Shown here piece after piece: positions 48,933-58,490 of a DNA stretch of 64,000 nt (positions are counted from its first letter, which is position 1; each line of letters opens with the position of its first letter). Origin of the DNA: Mesostigma viride (taxonomy: Eukaryota > Streptophyta > Mesostigmatophyceae > Mesostigmatales > Mesostigmataceae). The notes beneath the pieces are model-generated. The model did no database searches and was not told where the DNA came from. It saw only the letters and a program-made list of their open reading frames with translations. The DNA is taken from NCBI GenBank assembly GCA_009746045.1, contig RPFO01000022.1, positions 624,036-688,035 on the forward strand. Reading direction: 5' to 3'. Both the position numbers and the translations under genes were made by a program.

Positions 48933-49430
48933 ATGCTTGGAAAAATCCTCGATGGTCTCGAGGACGGCCAGACAAAGATATCTGACCAGCTCGCACACCT
49001 GACGCACAAGGTCTCCCTTCTTTCCGGAAACGAAGGTGCTGTTGGAGGCACCGGACCTACCTGCGAGGTCTTCAAGATTCACGACGCCGGATATGACGAT
49101 GTCGACCGCAAGACGCCAAAAATTTGCGTCGAGTGGGTCTACGAGAAGAATGCGGCAAAGCCGAGGAAGGTCGAGGACCGCTGCGAGTGGATTCGCCTCG
49201 ACCAAGCCGACGGGTGCGTTAAGATGGTTGACGATTTCCTCAATGGCTTCTCCAAGTCCAAGCGCCAGCCAGGCATTTCCCCCATTGCGCTCTACAGGGC
49301 ATGGGAGGAGGTAAAGAAGGGTTTCGAGGACGCAAAGACCGCCACTTCCAATGGCAGGAAGAGGAGCCGCGAGGAAGCGTCAAGCTCCCACGGCCATGTC
49401 TACAAGAGGAAGACCGCTCGAACGTTGTGA
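48933..49430 (+). CDS. Unknown protein with N-terminal coiled coil and basic C-terminal tail
   Basis: 165 aa from ATG 48933 (MLGKILDGLEDGQ), the first in-frame ATG; the open frame extends upstream without ATG. Residues 1-35 form a short coiled coil (LEDGQTKISDQLAHLTHKV). The middle has VEWVYEKNAAKPRKVED and CEWIRLDQADG. The end, GRKRSREEASS and YKRKTARTL, looks like a nuclear-localisation signal. Last gene before the right TIR. Function unknown. Confidence 0.5.
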   Translation: MLGKILDGLEDGQTKISDQLAHLTHKVSLLSGNEGAVGGTGPTCEVFKIHDAGYDDVDRKTPKICVEWVYEKNAAKPRKVEDRCEWIRLDQADGCVKMVDDFLNGFSKSKRQPGISPIALYRAWEEVKKGFEDAKTATSNGRKRSREEASSSHGHVYKRKTARTL

Positions 49431-49731
49431 AGAGCCAGACTGGAAACTCCAAGGACAAGGAGTAGATTGTCGTCTTGTTGACGACGGCAACGAGCTTGCC
49501 ATTTCGCTCTTGTCGAGCTGATAACGAATGTAAACGTGATATAAATTTTAATGAATTCGTTTATGCAGTATAAACGCGTCAATGCATGATGAAAACAATT
49601 TTCATTCGTCTCGAATGCAGTTCTAACTATGGGTTAAAATCCAGAGTAAACCTCTTATGCATCGACACAGGTCGTGTGGGATTCTTGCATAGGTCGTCTG
49701 AGTTTCCAGATTAATAAACCCTAACACTCTG
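49431..49731. other. AT-rich unique sequence inside the right TIR
   Basis: Between the last viral gene and the TIR. Contains AATAAACCCTAACACTC near 49711, a loose telomere-like unit, and a GTTGACGACGGCAACGAGC region. No gene. Confidence 0.4.
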
Positions 49732-49774
49732 CACACCCCGCCGCGCGGCCCTCGCCGGCTCCCTCACCCTGCGA

Positions 49775-50275
49775 GGACATGGCGAAAAATTGGGCGGTCT
49801 TTTCTTAAGAGTAAGTACGTGCAATTTTTCGCCACATCCAACAACCCACGCCACCTCAGCGCCGGCCAGTGGGGGAAGGTGGCGAAAAATTGGGCGTTCT
49901 TTTCTTAAGAGTAGTACGTGCAATTTTTCGCCATCACTCTCACACCTTGACAAACACCTCCTATGACCCGCGCCAAGGGGTGGCAGGTGGCGAAAAATTG
50001 GGCGTTCTTTATATAAGAGTAAGTACGTGCAATTTTTCGCCATCACTCTCACACCTTGACAAACACCTCCTATGACCCGCGCCAAGGGGTGGCAGGGTGG
50101 CGAAAAATTGGGCGTTCTTTATATAAGAGTAAGTACGTGCAATTTTTCGCCATCACTCTCACACCTTGACAAACACCTCCTATGACCCGCGCCAAGGGGT
50201 GGCAGGGTGGCGAAAAATTGGGCGTTCTTTATATAAGAGTAAGTACGTGCAATTTTTCGCCATCCTTGTCACACC
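49775..50275. repeat. Array of ~110-bp hairpin units (right TIR)
   Basis: Five units, near 49779, 49880, 49988, 50098 and 50208, each with TGGCGAAAAATTG ... CAATTTTTCGCCA. The two innermost have CTTTTCTTAAGAG instead of CTTTATATAAGAG, as in the left TIR. Confidence 0.88.
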
Positions 50276-50387
50276 CCCAACACACACCCTCACAATTCTG
50301 CCAGGGGTGGTGACAGATGCCAGCCTAAATGTCACAAGCTTGGTGAGCAGTGGTGGCAGGCGGGCACTTATGTTTTTTGCAAGTGGT

Positions 50388-50415
50388 TTAGGGTTTTAGG
50401 GTTTAGGGTTTAGGG
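50388..50415. repeat. Telomere-like TTTAGGG units in the right TIR
   Basis: TTTAGGGTTTTAGGGTTTAG continues into GGTTTAGGG. Oriented as on a right chromosome end. Confidence 0.85.
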
Positions 50416-50540
50416 TGAGACCCCCTCCTAGGCCGCGGTCACTATAGGGTCACTATAGGGGTGGCAGATGCCAGCATAAGGGTGGTGCACTTCTCCTAGT
50501 CGCGATGACGGAATGATGACGGAATGATGATGGAAGCTAC

Positions 50541-51609
50541 TTAATTAATTAATTATCAACATCACTCCGTTGGGAGTAAATGTAGCACTGTCATATCAGA
50601 CCCTGAGAAGGGGCATATGGCTTTTAATACATTCTAGGCTACTTCATGCAAGGGTGGGAATGTAAGCTACCCCTGCTCTAGGTGCACCAGGGCACCTGCA
50701 CCCTCATGTACGTCTATCACGCTATGCCCGGGTAAGGGGGGAGCATGCCATGTGGGAGAAGATCATCATGGCTATACAAAAACTAGAGCGTGGCATCTCA
50801 GCAGAGAGCAGCGGTGTGCATGGGGAGCTCAGCATGCAGCCAGCGTGCGACCCACGGCTGCCACATCTGCAGCAATGGGCGTCACGTGCTGTGAGAGGGC
50901 GGCGTGGAGGTGGTGGACGAAGGTGGATTCGGTATGTAATGGGGGCGGGGTGCAGAAGGTCCTCGGCCGAGCGCTTAGTGAGGGTAATTAAGAGAGCTGC
51001 GAGCTGAAGGCGGGGGCGAGACCAGCCGGCCAGGTTGGTCGACGAGTCTGATACGCGGTGGGAATACCGGCCGTCAGCTCCGTTGCGGAAAAACTGGGTG
51101 TTGAAATGGAGTTGCTGGCACAGGGCCAGCAGTGAGGCGTGTGACCCGTAAAACACGAGCTCCAGTATCTTGATGGGTGGCATGTCGAAAAAGGCAGGCC
51201 TGTTGGCGTCGAAGGTGGTAAAGAGCCTATCAACGTCAAAATCACGCTCAGACCAGCCAGGTTCGCCTGGGCGACTGCGCTTTGGGTCAGGCGATGCAGA
51301 GGGCGAGGAAAGCCCGGGAGGGTTCTGGGCGACCACCAGTGCGCGACAAGTGTCACCACTGCCTTCCGGCCCTGATGGCGAAGCTGCAGCCGGAGCTGCA
51401 GACGTATTTTCATTGCCGAGCGCAGCCGTCAGGCTGCGTTGCGTCGATATGGGCGTTTGCTCATCGTATATTGCGTAATAGCGTCGGAAAATTATATCAG
51501 CATGTGCGTCTTAGAAAGACGAAGCGATTGTGATATTCACGACTAAATTCGGTGCTCAAACGTGAAAGTTATGAGCTCCGCCGTCAGCCATGGCTACCTC
51601 GTGGCTCGT
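50541..51609 (-). mobile_element. ORF1-only LINE-like retroposon, copy D (internal deletion)
   Basis: Same family as copy C: (TTAA)n tail at 50541-50555, the ATCAACATCACTCCGTTGGG 3' region, and the same 5' UTR ending near 51609. About 950 bp of ORF1 between the equivalents of 22010 and 22950 are missing. The PLV right end abuts its 3' tail. Confidence 0.75.
50830..51464 (-). pseudogene. Truncated LINE ORF1-like gene, copy D
   Basis: The N-terminus matches copy C (SLTAALGNENTSA, SPSASPDPKRSR), but a 2-bp insertion near 51448 shifts the frame just after the start and the C-terminal half is deleted. Not functional. Confidence 0.65.
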
Positions 51610-51619
51610 GGCTAGTAGC

Positions 51620-51852
51620 TCTGGATATGTAACACATATATCCCTGAGAAGGGGCAATGATATGGTCATTTTATGGCATATGATGGGACATTTTAGGCGA
51701 CAACCTGCAGGTGGTAGGTGTAAACTGCCACCTACCCGGGGTACGTGCACAACTGAGGCCGCCCGGTGCACCTGCACCACCATGCATGTACTCGATCCAG
51801 CAGCTTTGCAACGTTGCGGACATATGGGGTGGAAGATGATCATGGCTACTTA
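51620..51852. repeat. Diverged 3' segment of the same retroposon family
   Basis: CCCTGAGAAGGGGCA, CTACCC, GTGCACCTGCACC and GAAGATGATCATGGCTA occur in the order seen at 21779-21955. It is an older fragment. Confidence 0.5.
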
Positions 51853-53340
51853 ACCCTTCAATAATTGTACTGAGTCCGTTTTCGTGGCGCCAGTTGAACT
51901 GGCGCCACTCTAACGGACTGAGTTTGTGCGCCTTGCAGGCGCCGCGCCAAAAATAATTTGATGGTGCCACCTGGCGGGGTTGAAAGATCTAGACGTCAGC
52001 TTTCCGTAGAGCACTTCAGACCGTACTTTGGACACCTGGCCAGGGAGATATGCTTGAGCAAAGTTAGGGTGGTACCATGGTCCAACGGGACCGACGTGCA
52101 TGAAAAATATTGACGCGCACGGCTATGGCGGTGCACACAACTGACTGGTACGAGAGAATAGCTTGACATAATGGACTCAAATTTTGTAGGCATGATTTTT
52201 AAGTCATAAAAACCTTATACCCCTAGCCATGGAACGTTTGAAGATGCGTAGATGGGTCTCGGGGTGCTGGTAGGCGCAGCAAATCATGTTAGCGGCCATG
52301 CAGGCGGTGACAGTGCGAGTGCTGCATGTTGCTAGGCGGAAATTTTCGAGATATTTGCGCATGGATAAACGTTTGACGTTGTCCCCAACCAGATTTGCTA
52401 GAACTGGCAGACTGCAGGAAAGGCTCGAGGCTACGTCCATGAATCGGGCGTGCTGGCTCCCGCAGGAAAAGGTAATCTGCTATTCCGACCTGGTACGTTC
52501 TAGCCTCCTAGCGTGTTCCGTTAACCGTATATGGTTGTATTATCGTTTCTAACTAATATCAGGGTTATAATCGAGGGCGTGTGATTGTCATTTTGTTGTT
52601 TTGCTGCCTCTACGCATCGGCTTGTCATGGTTGTGGAATACCATCAGGTCAAGCAGATTTTGGACCATGTTTGGTCGCTGTTAGCTGAGGCTGCATCGGA
52701 AATAGCGTGATAACGGTTGGTATTGGTTAGTAATATGGTAAATGTGATTACCCAGTGCTTTTCCTGGCTCAAATAGCCCGAGAAAAGTTCTTTTCTGACC
52801 AGTTTTAGGCATGGCTTCTGGTTTTGCTGGCCAACGCCCACCTTCTTATATTGCATCCATGGCATGTGACAAACATGGAGATACCCAATACCTGTTTGCA
52901 TGGAAGCATTACCAACGTGTTCCTTTTGTTTTCTTTATTGCTGCAAAGAACGTGGAGGTGTTTTGTCATTCATTGGGTGCGTTATTGATGTAGCTCCTTG
53001 CCACCCCTTTGACGCGCGCTTGAGGCCTTGATTAATGAGCCTTTCACCTATTTTTTAGCATGGTCTTGTGTCTTATATGCTGGCTTATCTTAGGTTCCAC
53101 GCTGGGCCAGTGGCTGGCCTCGACGACGACGCCCGCCGCCAGCGTGCCATGCAGCCCCTAGCTGTCAGCCCGCAGCCCGGCTGGCCGAACGAGGGCTGAG
53201 GCCAATGGCCGCACGACCCACACGCTGGCAGCTGGCACCCAGCTGACAGGGCCTCGTAGGAGGCAGTATCTGCGCACCCAGAGGCGCAATCCGTAGTTTG
53301 GCACAGAGCCAGGTATAGCCTAATTGACAGTTAGCTACAC
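51853..53340. other. Repeat-derived non-coding region; no gene
   Basis: Contains a large imperfect palindrome at about 51871-51927 centred on GGCGCCAGTTGAACTGGCGCC. The part 52010-52480 resembles the interior of the hAT element (2640-3120), including a matching end before GGTAAT. The rest (52560-53340) holds nothing recognised. Confidence 0.45.
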
Positions 53341-55125
53341 CCTTGGCTAGTCATGCGCTATATACTCTGCTTGGACCTGCCTCGCCCTGGTGACGGTCTC
53401 TGCCGCCTCCCTGCTTGCGGCCACGTCTTCCATCAAGCTTGCATCGCCACGAGCTTGCACGCGACCTCCGCCACCTGCCCCCTTTGCCGGGCCGCGGTCC
53501 TTTCCCCCTTGCCTCCTGGCGTTCTCCCGCTGGGGCCCTCGCCCGTGTCCGTGCGCCGCCAGTCCCACGCGCCTGCCCCGACACCTGCCTCCCCTGTGCG
53601 TGGTCGTGGGTCGCGCGCCGGCTTGGCTGCCTCCTCCAGCGCCCCCCTCCCGGCCGTGGGGGCCGTCGACCGCGCCGGTCTTGTCCTCGGCTGCCACGAG
53701 CCCTGCTGGCCGCCCGGCGGCCGGCCCCGCCCTGGGTTCCGCTGCAGCTGTATACGTTCCTCTGGCTGAGGGTGCTCCCGACCCCTCCCCCTCTCGACCC
53801 GGGGCGGCCCAACCGGGTGGGCGCACCCCCTCATGCAGATGGCTTCCATTATTGCCAAGTCGATGGTCCCCTTGGTGACCCGTGTGGCGCGCGCCTGCCC
53901 AACCGGAATTCGTTGCTGCATGGTGCACATTCGGGCTTCCCACCCCCACATCACGGAGGCAGCCATGCGCGCCATGGACTGCTACCGCTGCACGGCAACC
54001 CATTGCCAGCGGATTTTTTTGATCCACGGGCGGTACCAGCATGAGCGGCAGTGCCGCCGCGCCAAACCCCCCATGCAGAACGGCCTGCATGCCCGGCGGC
54101 CCGGCGGCCGCACCGGCCTCCCGGTCCGGGGCGGCCCCTCGGTCGGCCCCCGCCCCTCCACCGGCATCGCAGGGTACGAGCGATCCGGGGGACCTCTCGG
54201 CAGGCTGGGCATTCCTGGCCGCGCTCCCTTTTGCCGCCTGTGCACGCAACCCTTGCATGACGCTCCCGGACGTCCCTCACCGCGCCCGGAGCTTGTTTAC
54301 GCGCTGCGCCTTGCTTTCCCTGGCCCGGATGCATAGTCACCCTCTCGACGAACTCGGCCACAAGCTGTTTCTCGTCACCCCCCGGCTCCTCTTAGCGCCG
54401 TTGGAGCGCCCGGGCGTGCGTGGCGTACAGGGTGCTCGCTGCCGGCGGTTCCTCCTCGGGGATTGGGAAGGGCTGTGGGCGCTGCAGCCTCCGGCCTCCA
54501 CCCGGGTGTCGGGGGCCGCCTCCTTTGCCCGGGTGGAAGCTGACGTCATGCGGTTGGTGAAGGTAGGTGAATTGAGCCGGGCCATGCAAAAGCTCAATGA
54601 ACTGACCGCGTTGGCTCCCTCCCGACTCCCCCGACCCTGCAGGCTTTGCGCGACCTTCACCCCGACGAACCTGCCTTTGCGGTGCCCCCCCCGGCCACCC
54701 CCCCGCCCCCGCCTATTGTCCTGGACCTGGACATCTTCATGGCTGCATGTGCTGAAGGATCTGCCGAACGCCTCCTCCACCGGCCCGGCCCTCAGGCTGG
54801 CGCTACGAGCACCTCTCCGTGATGGCGGGCCATGGCGGGGCGACCGCACTCTTTGTTTGAGGCTGCCGCCGACTTGGCCGCGGGGTCCCTGGCCCCCGCG
54901 GCGCGCCCTTGGCTGGCTGGGGCACGCCTCATTGCCCTCCTGAAAGACGACGTCCCCCCGCCTGCTGGCCGCGTTCGTCCCATTGCTTGCGGCGAGGTCC
55001 TACGCAAGCTGGTGAGTAAGGTCATTTGTCGCCAAAAGGCCCCCGAGTTTCGCGCCTACTTCTGCCCCAACCGGAGTGATACTGAGGAGTCCGTCGCGGC
55101 CCAGCTTGGCGTCGCCACCAAAGGA
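53341..55125 (+). pseudogene. Non-LTR retroelement ORF with RING-like and zinc-finger N-terminus and RT-like C-terminal part, broken
   Basis: Starts with a RING-H2-like segment (LPACGHVFHQACI, CPLCRA); the first Cys pair is displaced by a ~4-bp insertion near 53357. A Pro/Ala-rich linker in several frames follows, then a Cys/His-rich part (MDCYRCTATHCQRIFLIHG ... HERQC). About 54570-55120 has ELSRAMQKLNEL, then RVRPIACGEVLRKLVSKV, typical of the start of reverse transcriptase in a widespread algal RT family. The coding sequence is cut at 55125 by an LTR element, and multiple frameshifts are present. The catalytic YxDD part is not in this copy. A 5'-truncated C-terminal copy of a similar element is at 62641-63238. 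Confidence 0.5.
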
Positions 55126-55822
55126 GTTAACGCCAAGCGCATTGGCGTGTTCCTGATTCGGCATATCTCTGCGATTCCAGCGGCACCGGAACGAGTTCAT
55201 TCCGACAAGTATCAAGAAAGTTATGGTGTTCCAACTTCCCGGTCGCGCGCGCGAGCCGGCTGTTCTTCTAATTCGTGCGAGAATATGTGCCGACGGCATA
55301 CTGGGCCGACAGTAATTCCTGGGCTGACAGGAATTACCTAGGTGCTGTACCTACGACGGTATTGGATTAATACGTCGTACGCAGGAAATAGGAACCTTAA
55401 CCTGTGGTCTGTTGGTACCGCAGGCTTAGAACTGGACTTCTATAGGTGCAGACGCAATAATCACTGTGGACTGTACTCTGTGGTCACTGTGCCTGTATGG
55501 CAGACCTACTGTATAGGATCTGGGCGCTGTACAGGTTGTGAATACTGTACCGGGAGTGTTAATACTGAGCAGGCCCTCCGAGGCTGCTCAGGCCTAGCAA
55601 AGCACAGTGCACAAGTATATAAAGAATATGCTAGTGCCAATTGGGCATCTCTTGCGAGCCCGCCTCACGTGTGTTGCCTTGACTTGGCAAACTCGTGTCT
55701 AAGCCTCAAGCATCTGAGTGCTGTAACACTATCCAATTTTAACAAAGCTCCGTTCCAACCACATTCACACATTGCTGCATTGCAACCATAATTCCTTATA
55801 CATTGCGTTTAAAAACGTTAAC
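55126..55822 (+). repeat. Probable 5' LTR of an unclassified LTR retroelement
   Basis: Begins GTTAACGCC where the upstream RT coding similarity stops and ends AACGTTAAC. A TATATAAAG box lies at 55616-55624. Followed by gag-like coding sequence on the same strand. No second LTR was found in the window, so limits rest on the inverted ends and the coding break. Confidence 0.4.
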
Positions 55823-55860
55823 TCAAATTACAAGCAGTCTCGACGGAACGACCAGGAGGG

Positions 55861-57600
55861 TTGTTGCTGTGTGCTGCGTGCAGCGTTGACGACGTGGTGA
55901 AGCTCGTCGGGTGTCGAATGGTGCAGGAAGAACAGCGGCAGCAGGATTTCCGGTTTTCTCGGCAGTCTGCTGGTGGTTCCATATCGCCTGAATTGCGTCG
56001 TGTTGTTCGAGATTTATCCTTATTGCTTGCAGATCGGCCACCTGTTGATCGCAACTTTGCGCAATTCGTCGACGACCAGGTCGAGGATTGGGAGCGCATT
56101 TTGCAACACGTCCGGACCATCGTTGTTCCGGCACACCGGAGCGCCGACGACATCGAGCAAGAGCTGCACGGTCTGGTCGGAATACAGACTGTGATCACAG
56201 CCCGTTAGTCGACCGGGTGCGTGCGGAGTTGGTGGCCAGGCGAGGAGGAGCTGCGGAGCCAGCTGGTGCGGTGCGACGAGAGTTCGTGCAGGCAGCGGCG
56301 GGTGTGGGCGCACAACGTGCGTTCGCAGGCGTAATTGTCGACGAGGGATTTGCAGCGGGACCAGTTCGACGTGAGCGACGAGGGGCGGAGCGCTACAGGC
56401 GGCTAGCAGAGGTCGAGGCGGCTGATCGAGGAAGCCATCGCTGGAGGTCAGCGTGCGACACGAGTCGACAGGAATCCGGAGCGGAGGAGAGTTCCTCTTC
56501 AGGAATTGCCCCAACCTCTTCGCGTTCGAGTGACGCAGTGGGAGGAGTTCGCCCCTCAGGGTTACGACAGTGACCTTGAGGTGGGCGCTGTGGGGGTCGC
56601 TGATCTAAGCGACGAGGAGCTTGGCGACCGCGAGGTGCCAAGGTATAACCCGCGGGGTGGTAACGACGGGTTGTCGCCTGTTTTAATACTACACCAACGG
56701 TGACGACGCTGTCATCGCGGGCCGACAGCGGGCTGACGACGGTGCTGCTGGCAGCAGGGTGCCAGAGCTCATCAGTGCATGTGAGCGACAGCGACATGCA
56801 GCGACAGCGACAAGGAAAACCAGGTGGCGCCCGCGGGTGACCGTGGTGGGCTTGACTAAGTGGTAACACTTGTCATCTTCCTTCTTGTTCAGCAACGTAT
56901 ATTGCTTTAATTGCTGTTTGGCCACTTGGCTGACCTGTAGCAGACCTGAACAAGGCCCATCATGAGCGAGGGAGCATCTGACCAACGAGGGCGTGGTGCA
57001 GGCTTTGAGCGGCGCGGCGCTGATATGGATGGACGCGATGGACGAGGTGGAGGCCCGGCGCTAGGGGACCAGGCTGGTCTAGCGGATGATCAGAGCAAGG
57101 GGTCTCATGCAAGGCGGTCAGAACGCGCCAGCAGCAGGCCAAGCAGCGCCTAGGCGGCCGACCGTAGCCGAGGGGTACGCGGTACTAAGCCAATTTCAGT
57201 CCATCAAAGACAATTGGCAGCCCCGGGACGCTGAGAGGATGCTGGAGGACATGAACTTGTACACGGACATCTACACCGGTGACAAGCTTCGCATTCTGGC
57301 GTCTAGTGCCTACATACGGCAGTCGGCAAGACGGCTGTTCAAGTTCGTCCGGGAGCTCGACATACAGCGGGGGATACCTGGGCCGCGTTCATGACGCGCC
57401 TCAGGGTGTTCCTAAGTGATAAGAGGACCATAGATGGTTCTCACCTGAAGCAGGAGTACCTGGACTACAAGCCCATCAAGGGGCAGTTGGTGGTCCACGC
57501 CTTTGAAGACTTCTGCAAGCTGAGGGAGGACGCCATGGCCAAAGGTTTTGTTACGTCCTGGCTCGACTCTCTCCCAAACATCTCGCCTAACATTACCTAA
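55861..57600 (+). pseudogene. gag-like region of the LTR element, several frameshifts
   Basis: Successive open pieces: 55861-56208 (helical, LRRVVRDLSLLLADRP), 56088-56573, 56506-56703 (acidic, YDSDLEVGAVGVADLSDEE), 57086-57394 (YAVLSQFQSIKDNWQPRDAER, RILASSAYIRQSARRLFKFV) and on to 57600 (FLSDKRTIDGSHLKQEYLDY). The last two pieces read as one capsid-like domain with a frameshift near 57390. No zinc knuckle, protease or reverse transcriptase follows, because the gypsy 3' LTR starts at 57769. Assignment to gag rests on position and composition. Confidence 0.45.
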
Positions 57601-57768
57601 ACTAGTGATGAGGCCCCTACCTAGGAGTGAGGAGCTATATTGGCTTTAAGACCTAGGACGCGACGACGCTGCTTCTCAATGCATTCCCTTATAATACGCC
57701 ATATACCGAATAAGACCAGGGTACTACGAAGGAAACAATACTACACTGCCGTGACCCAAGCCTAGATG
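57601..57768. other. Short non-coding remainder of the LTR element
   Basis: Nothing recognised between the gag-like stop and the gypsy LTR. Confidence 0.35.
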
Positions 57769-58122
57769 TGTTAATTCATTTAACACACGCCGAGTGCCAT
57801 TCACGAAGGACAACTGCTGCATGAATGATCGCCGACAGGCGTGTATGCTCGGGCCGACATCGACCCTCGCCCACAGGACCAACGCACGTCCACAAGGTTC
57901 ACACGCAGGATAAAAGGACCACTACTAAAGTACGCAGCGCGGCGCGACTGCACCGAACCACCATACTGTACAATTGCCACGTCACAAGGCCCGGTACCGA
58001 CCGGCCAAAAGGTCCTTACTACACGTAAGCCTAGGAAAGTCAGCGAACTGCTCCGGAATGGCTGAGGCAACAAGGGACCTAATTTACGTCCGTAACAACA
58101 ACAAAAGTTACGCGACGTAACA
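57769..58122 (-). repeat. 3' LTR of the gypsy element
   Basis: 354 bp with ends TGTTA...TAACA on the minus strand (TGTTACGTCGCG at the start, GAATTAACA at the end). A purine tract GTGGGGGGGAGG lies directly before it (58123-58134). The other LTR is not in the window, so the right edge rests on the tract. Confidence 0.6.
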
Positions 58123-58490
58123 CCTCCCCCCCACAAAGGTAGGGAGCCCTCTCCCTACGCACAGGGAGGAAACCAAGGGATAGGAAACCTAATGCACCCA
58201 GCACACACCAACACAATCGGCAGGCCATCCAAGATACAAAGCACCAACGTATTAACTCGGTCTCCACCACCACGCCGAGAGGTGTAGGGTTAACCAGCAC
58301 CAAGCCTGGTGGTAGGTTCCCCTAACTGCCTGGAACAGAGTCCTTGCCGGGGGGACGGCACTGGGCAGGACACACAGAGTAAACAAATCAGTACCAAGGA
58401 CCAAGAACGACCAGTCAACTGGCCAGAATATGAGGGCGACTCTATATACCGGAGGGACAACACCCTCAGGTCGGGCCTAAGGCCCTCTAT
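58123..58490. other. Non-coding stretch before the gypsy 3' LTR
   Basis: Between the 312-aa ORF stop and the LTR. Contains the polypurine tract next to the LTR. No gene. Confidence 0.5.

Larger units (their letters stand above)
23913..50540. mobile_element. Integrated Polinton-like virus (PLV) with terminal inverted repeats
   Basis: The boundaries are inverted repeats beginning GTAGCTTCCATCATCATTCC. Inside are the PLV hallmark genes: packaging ATPase, double-jelly-roll-type MCP, minor capsid candidate, primase-helicase and tyrosine recombinase. They are arranged as a minus-strand replication/packaging arm and a plus-strand structural arm that diverge near 39475. Without the copia insertion and its duplication the element is about 18.8 kb, in the PLV range. 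No PolB, rve integrase or adenain-like protease was found, which separates it from canonical Polintons. Frameshifts in helicase, MCP and adhesin indicate an inactive copy, or assembly indels. Confidence 0.88.
49732..50540. repeat. Right terminal inverted repeat of the PLV (~809 bp)
   Basis: Reverse complement of 23913-24823 with few substitutions and one fewer 110-bp unit. Carries TTTAGGG-type telomere-like units at about 50388-50415, mirroring the left end. Confidence 0.92.

Noticed and set aside
50435..50462. Doubled TCACTATAGGG in the TIR, like the core of a T7-type promoter
   Set aside because: The match is short, lacks the upstream promoter half and is also present in the other TIR; no phage-type polymerase gene is in the element. 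Probably chance.
53347..54361. Long minus-strand Gly/Arg/Ala-rich frames opposite the RING/RT element
   Set aside because: Composition typical of antisense to GC-rich coding sequence; no motifs, while the plus strand shows RING and RT patterns.
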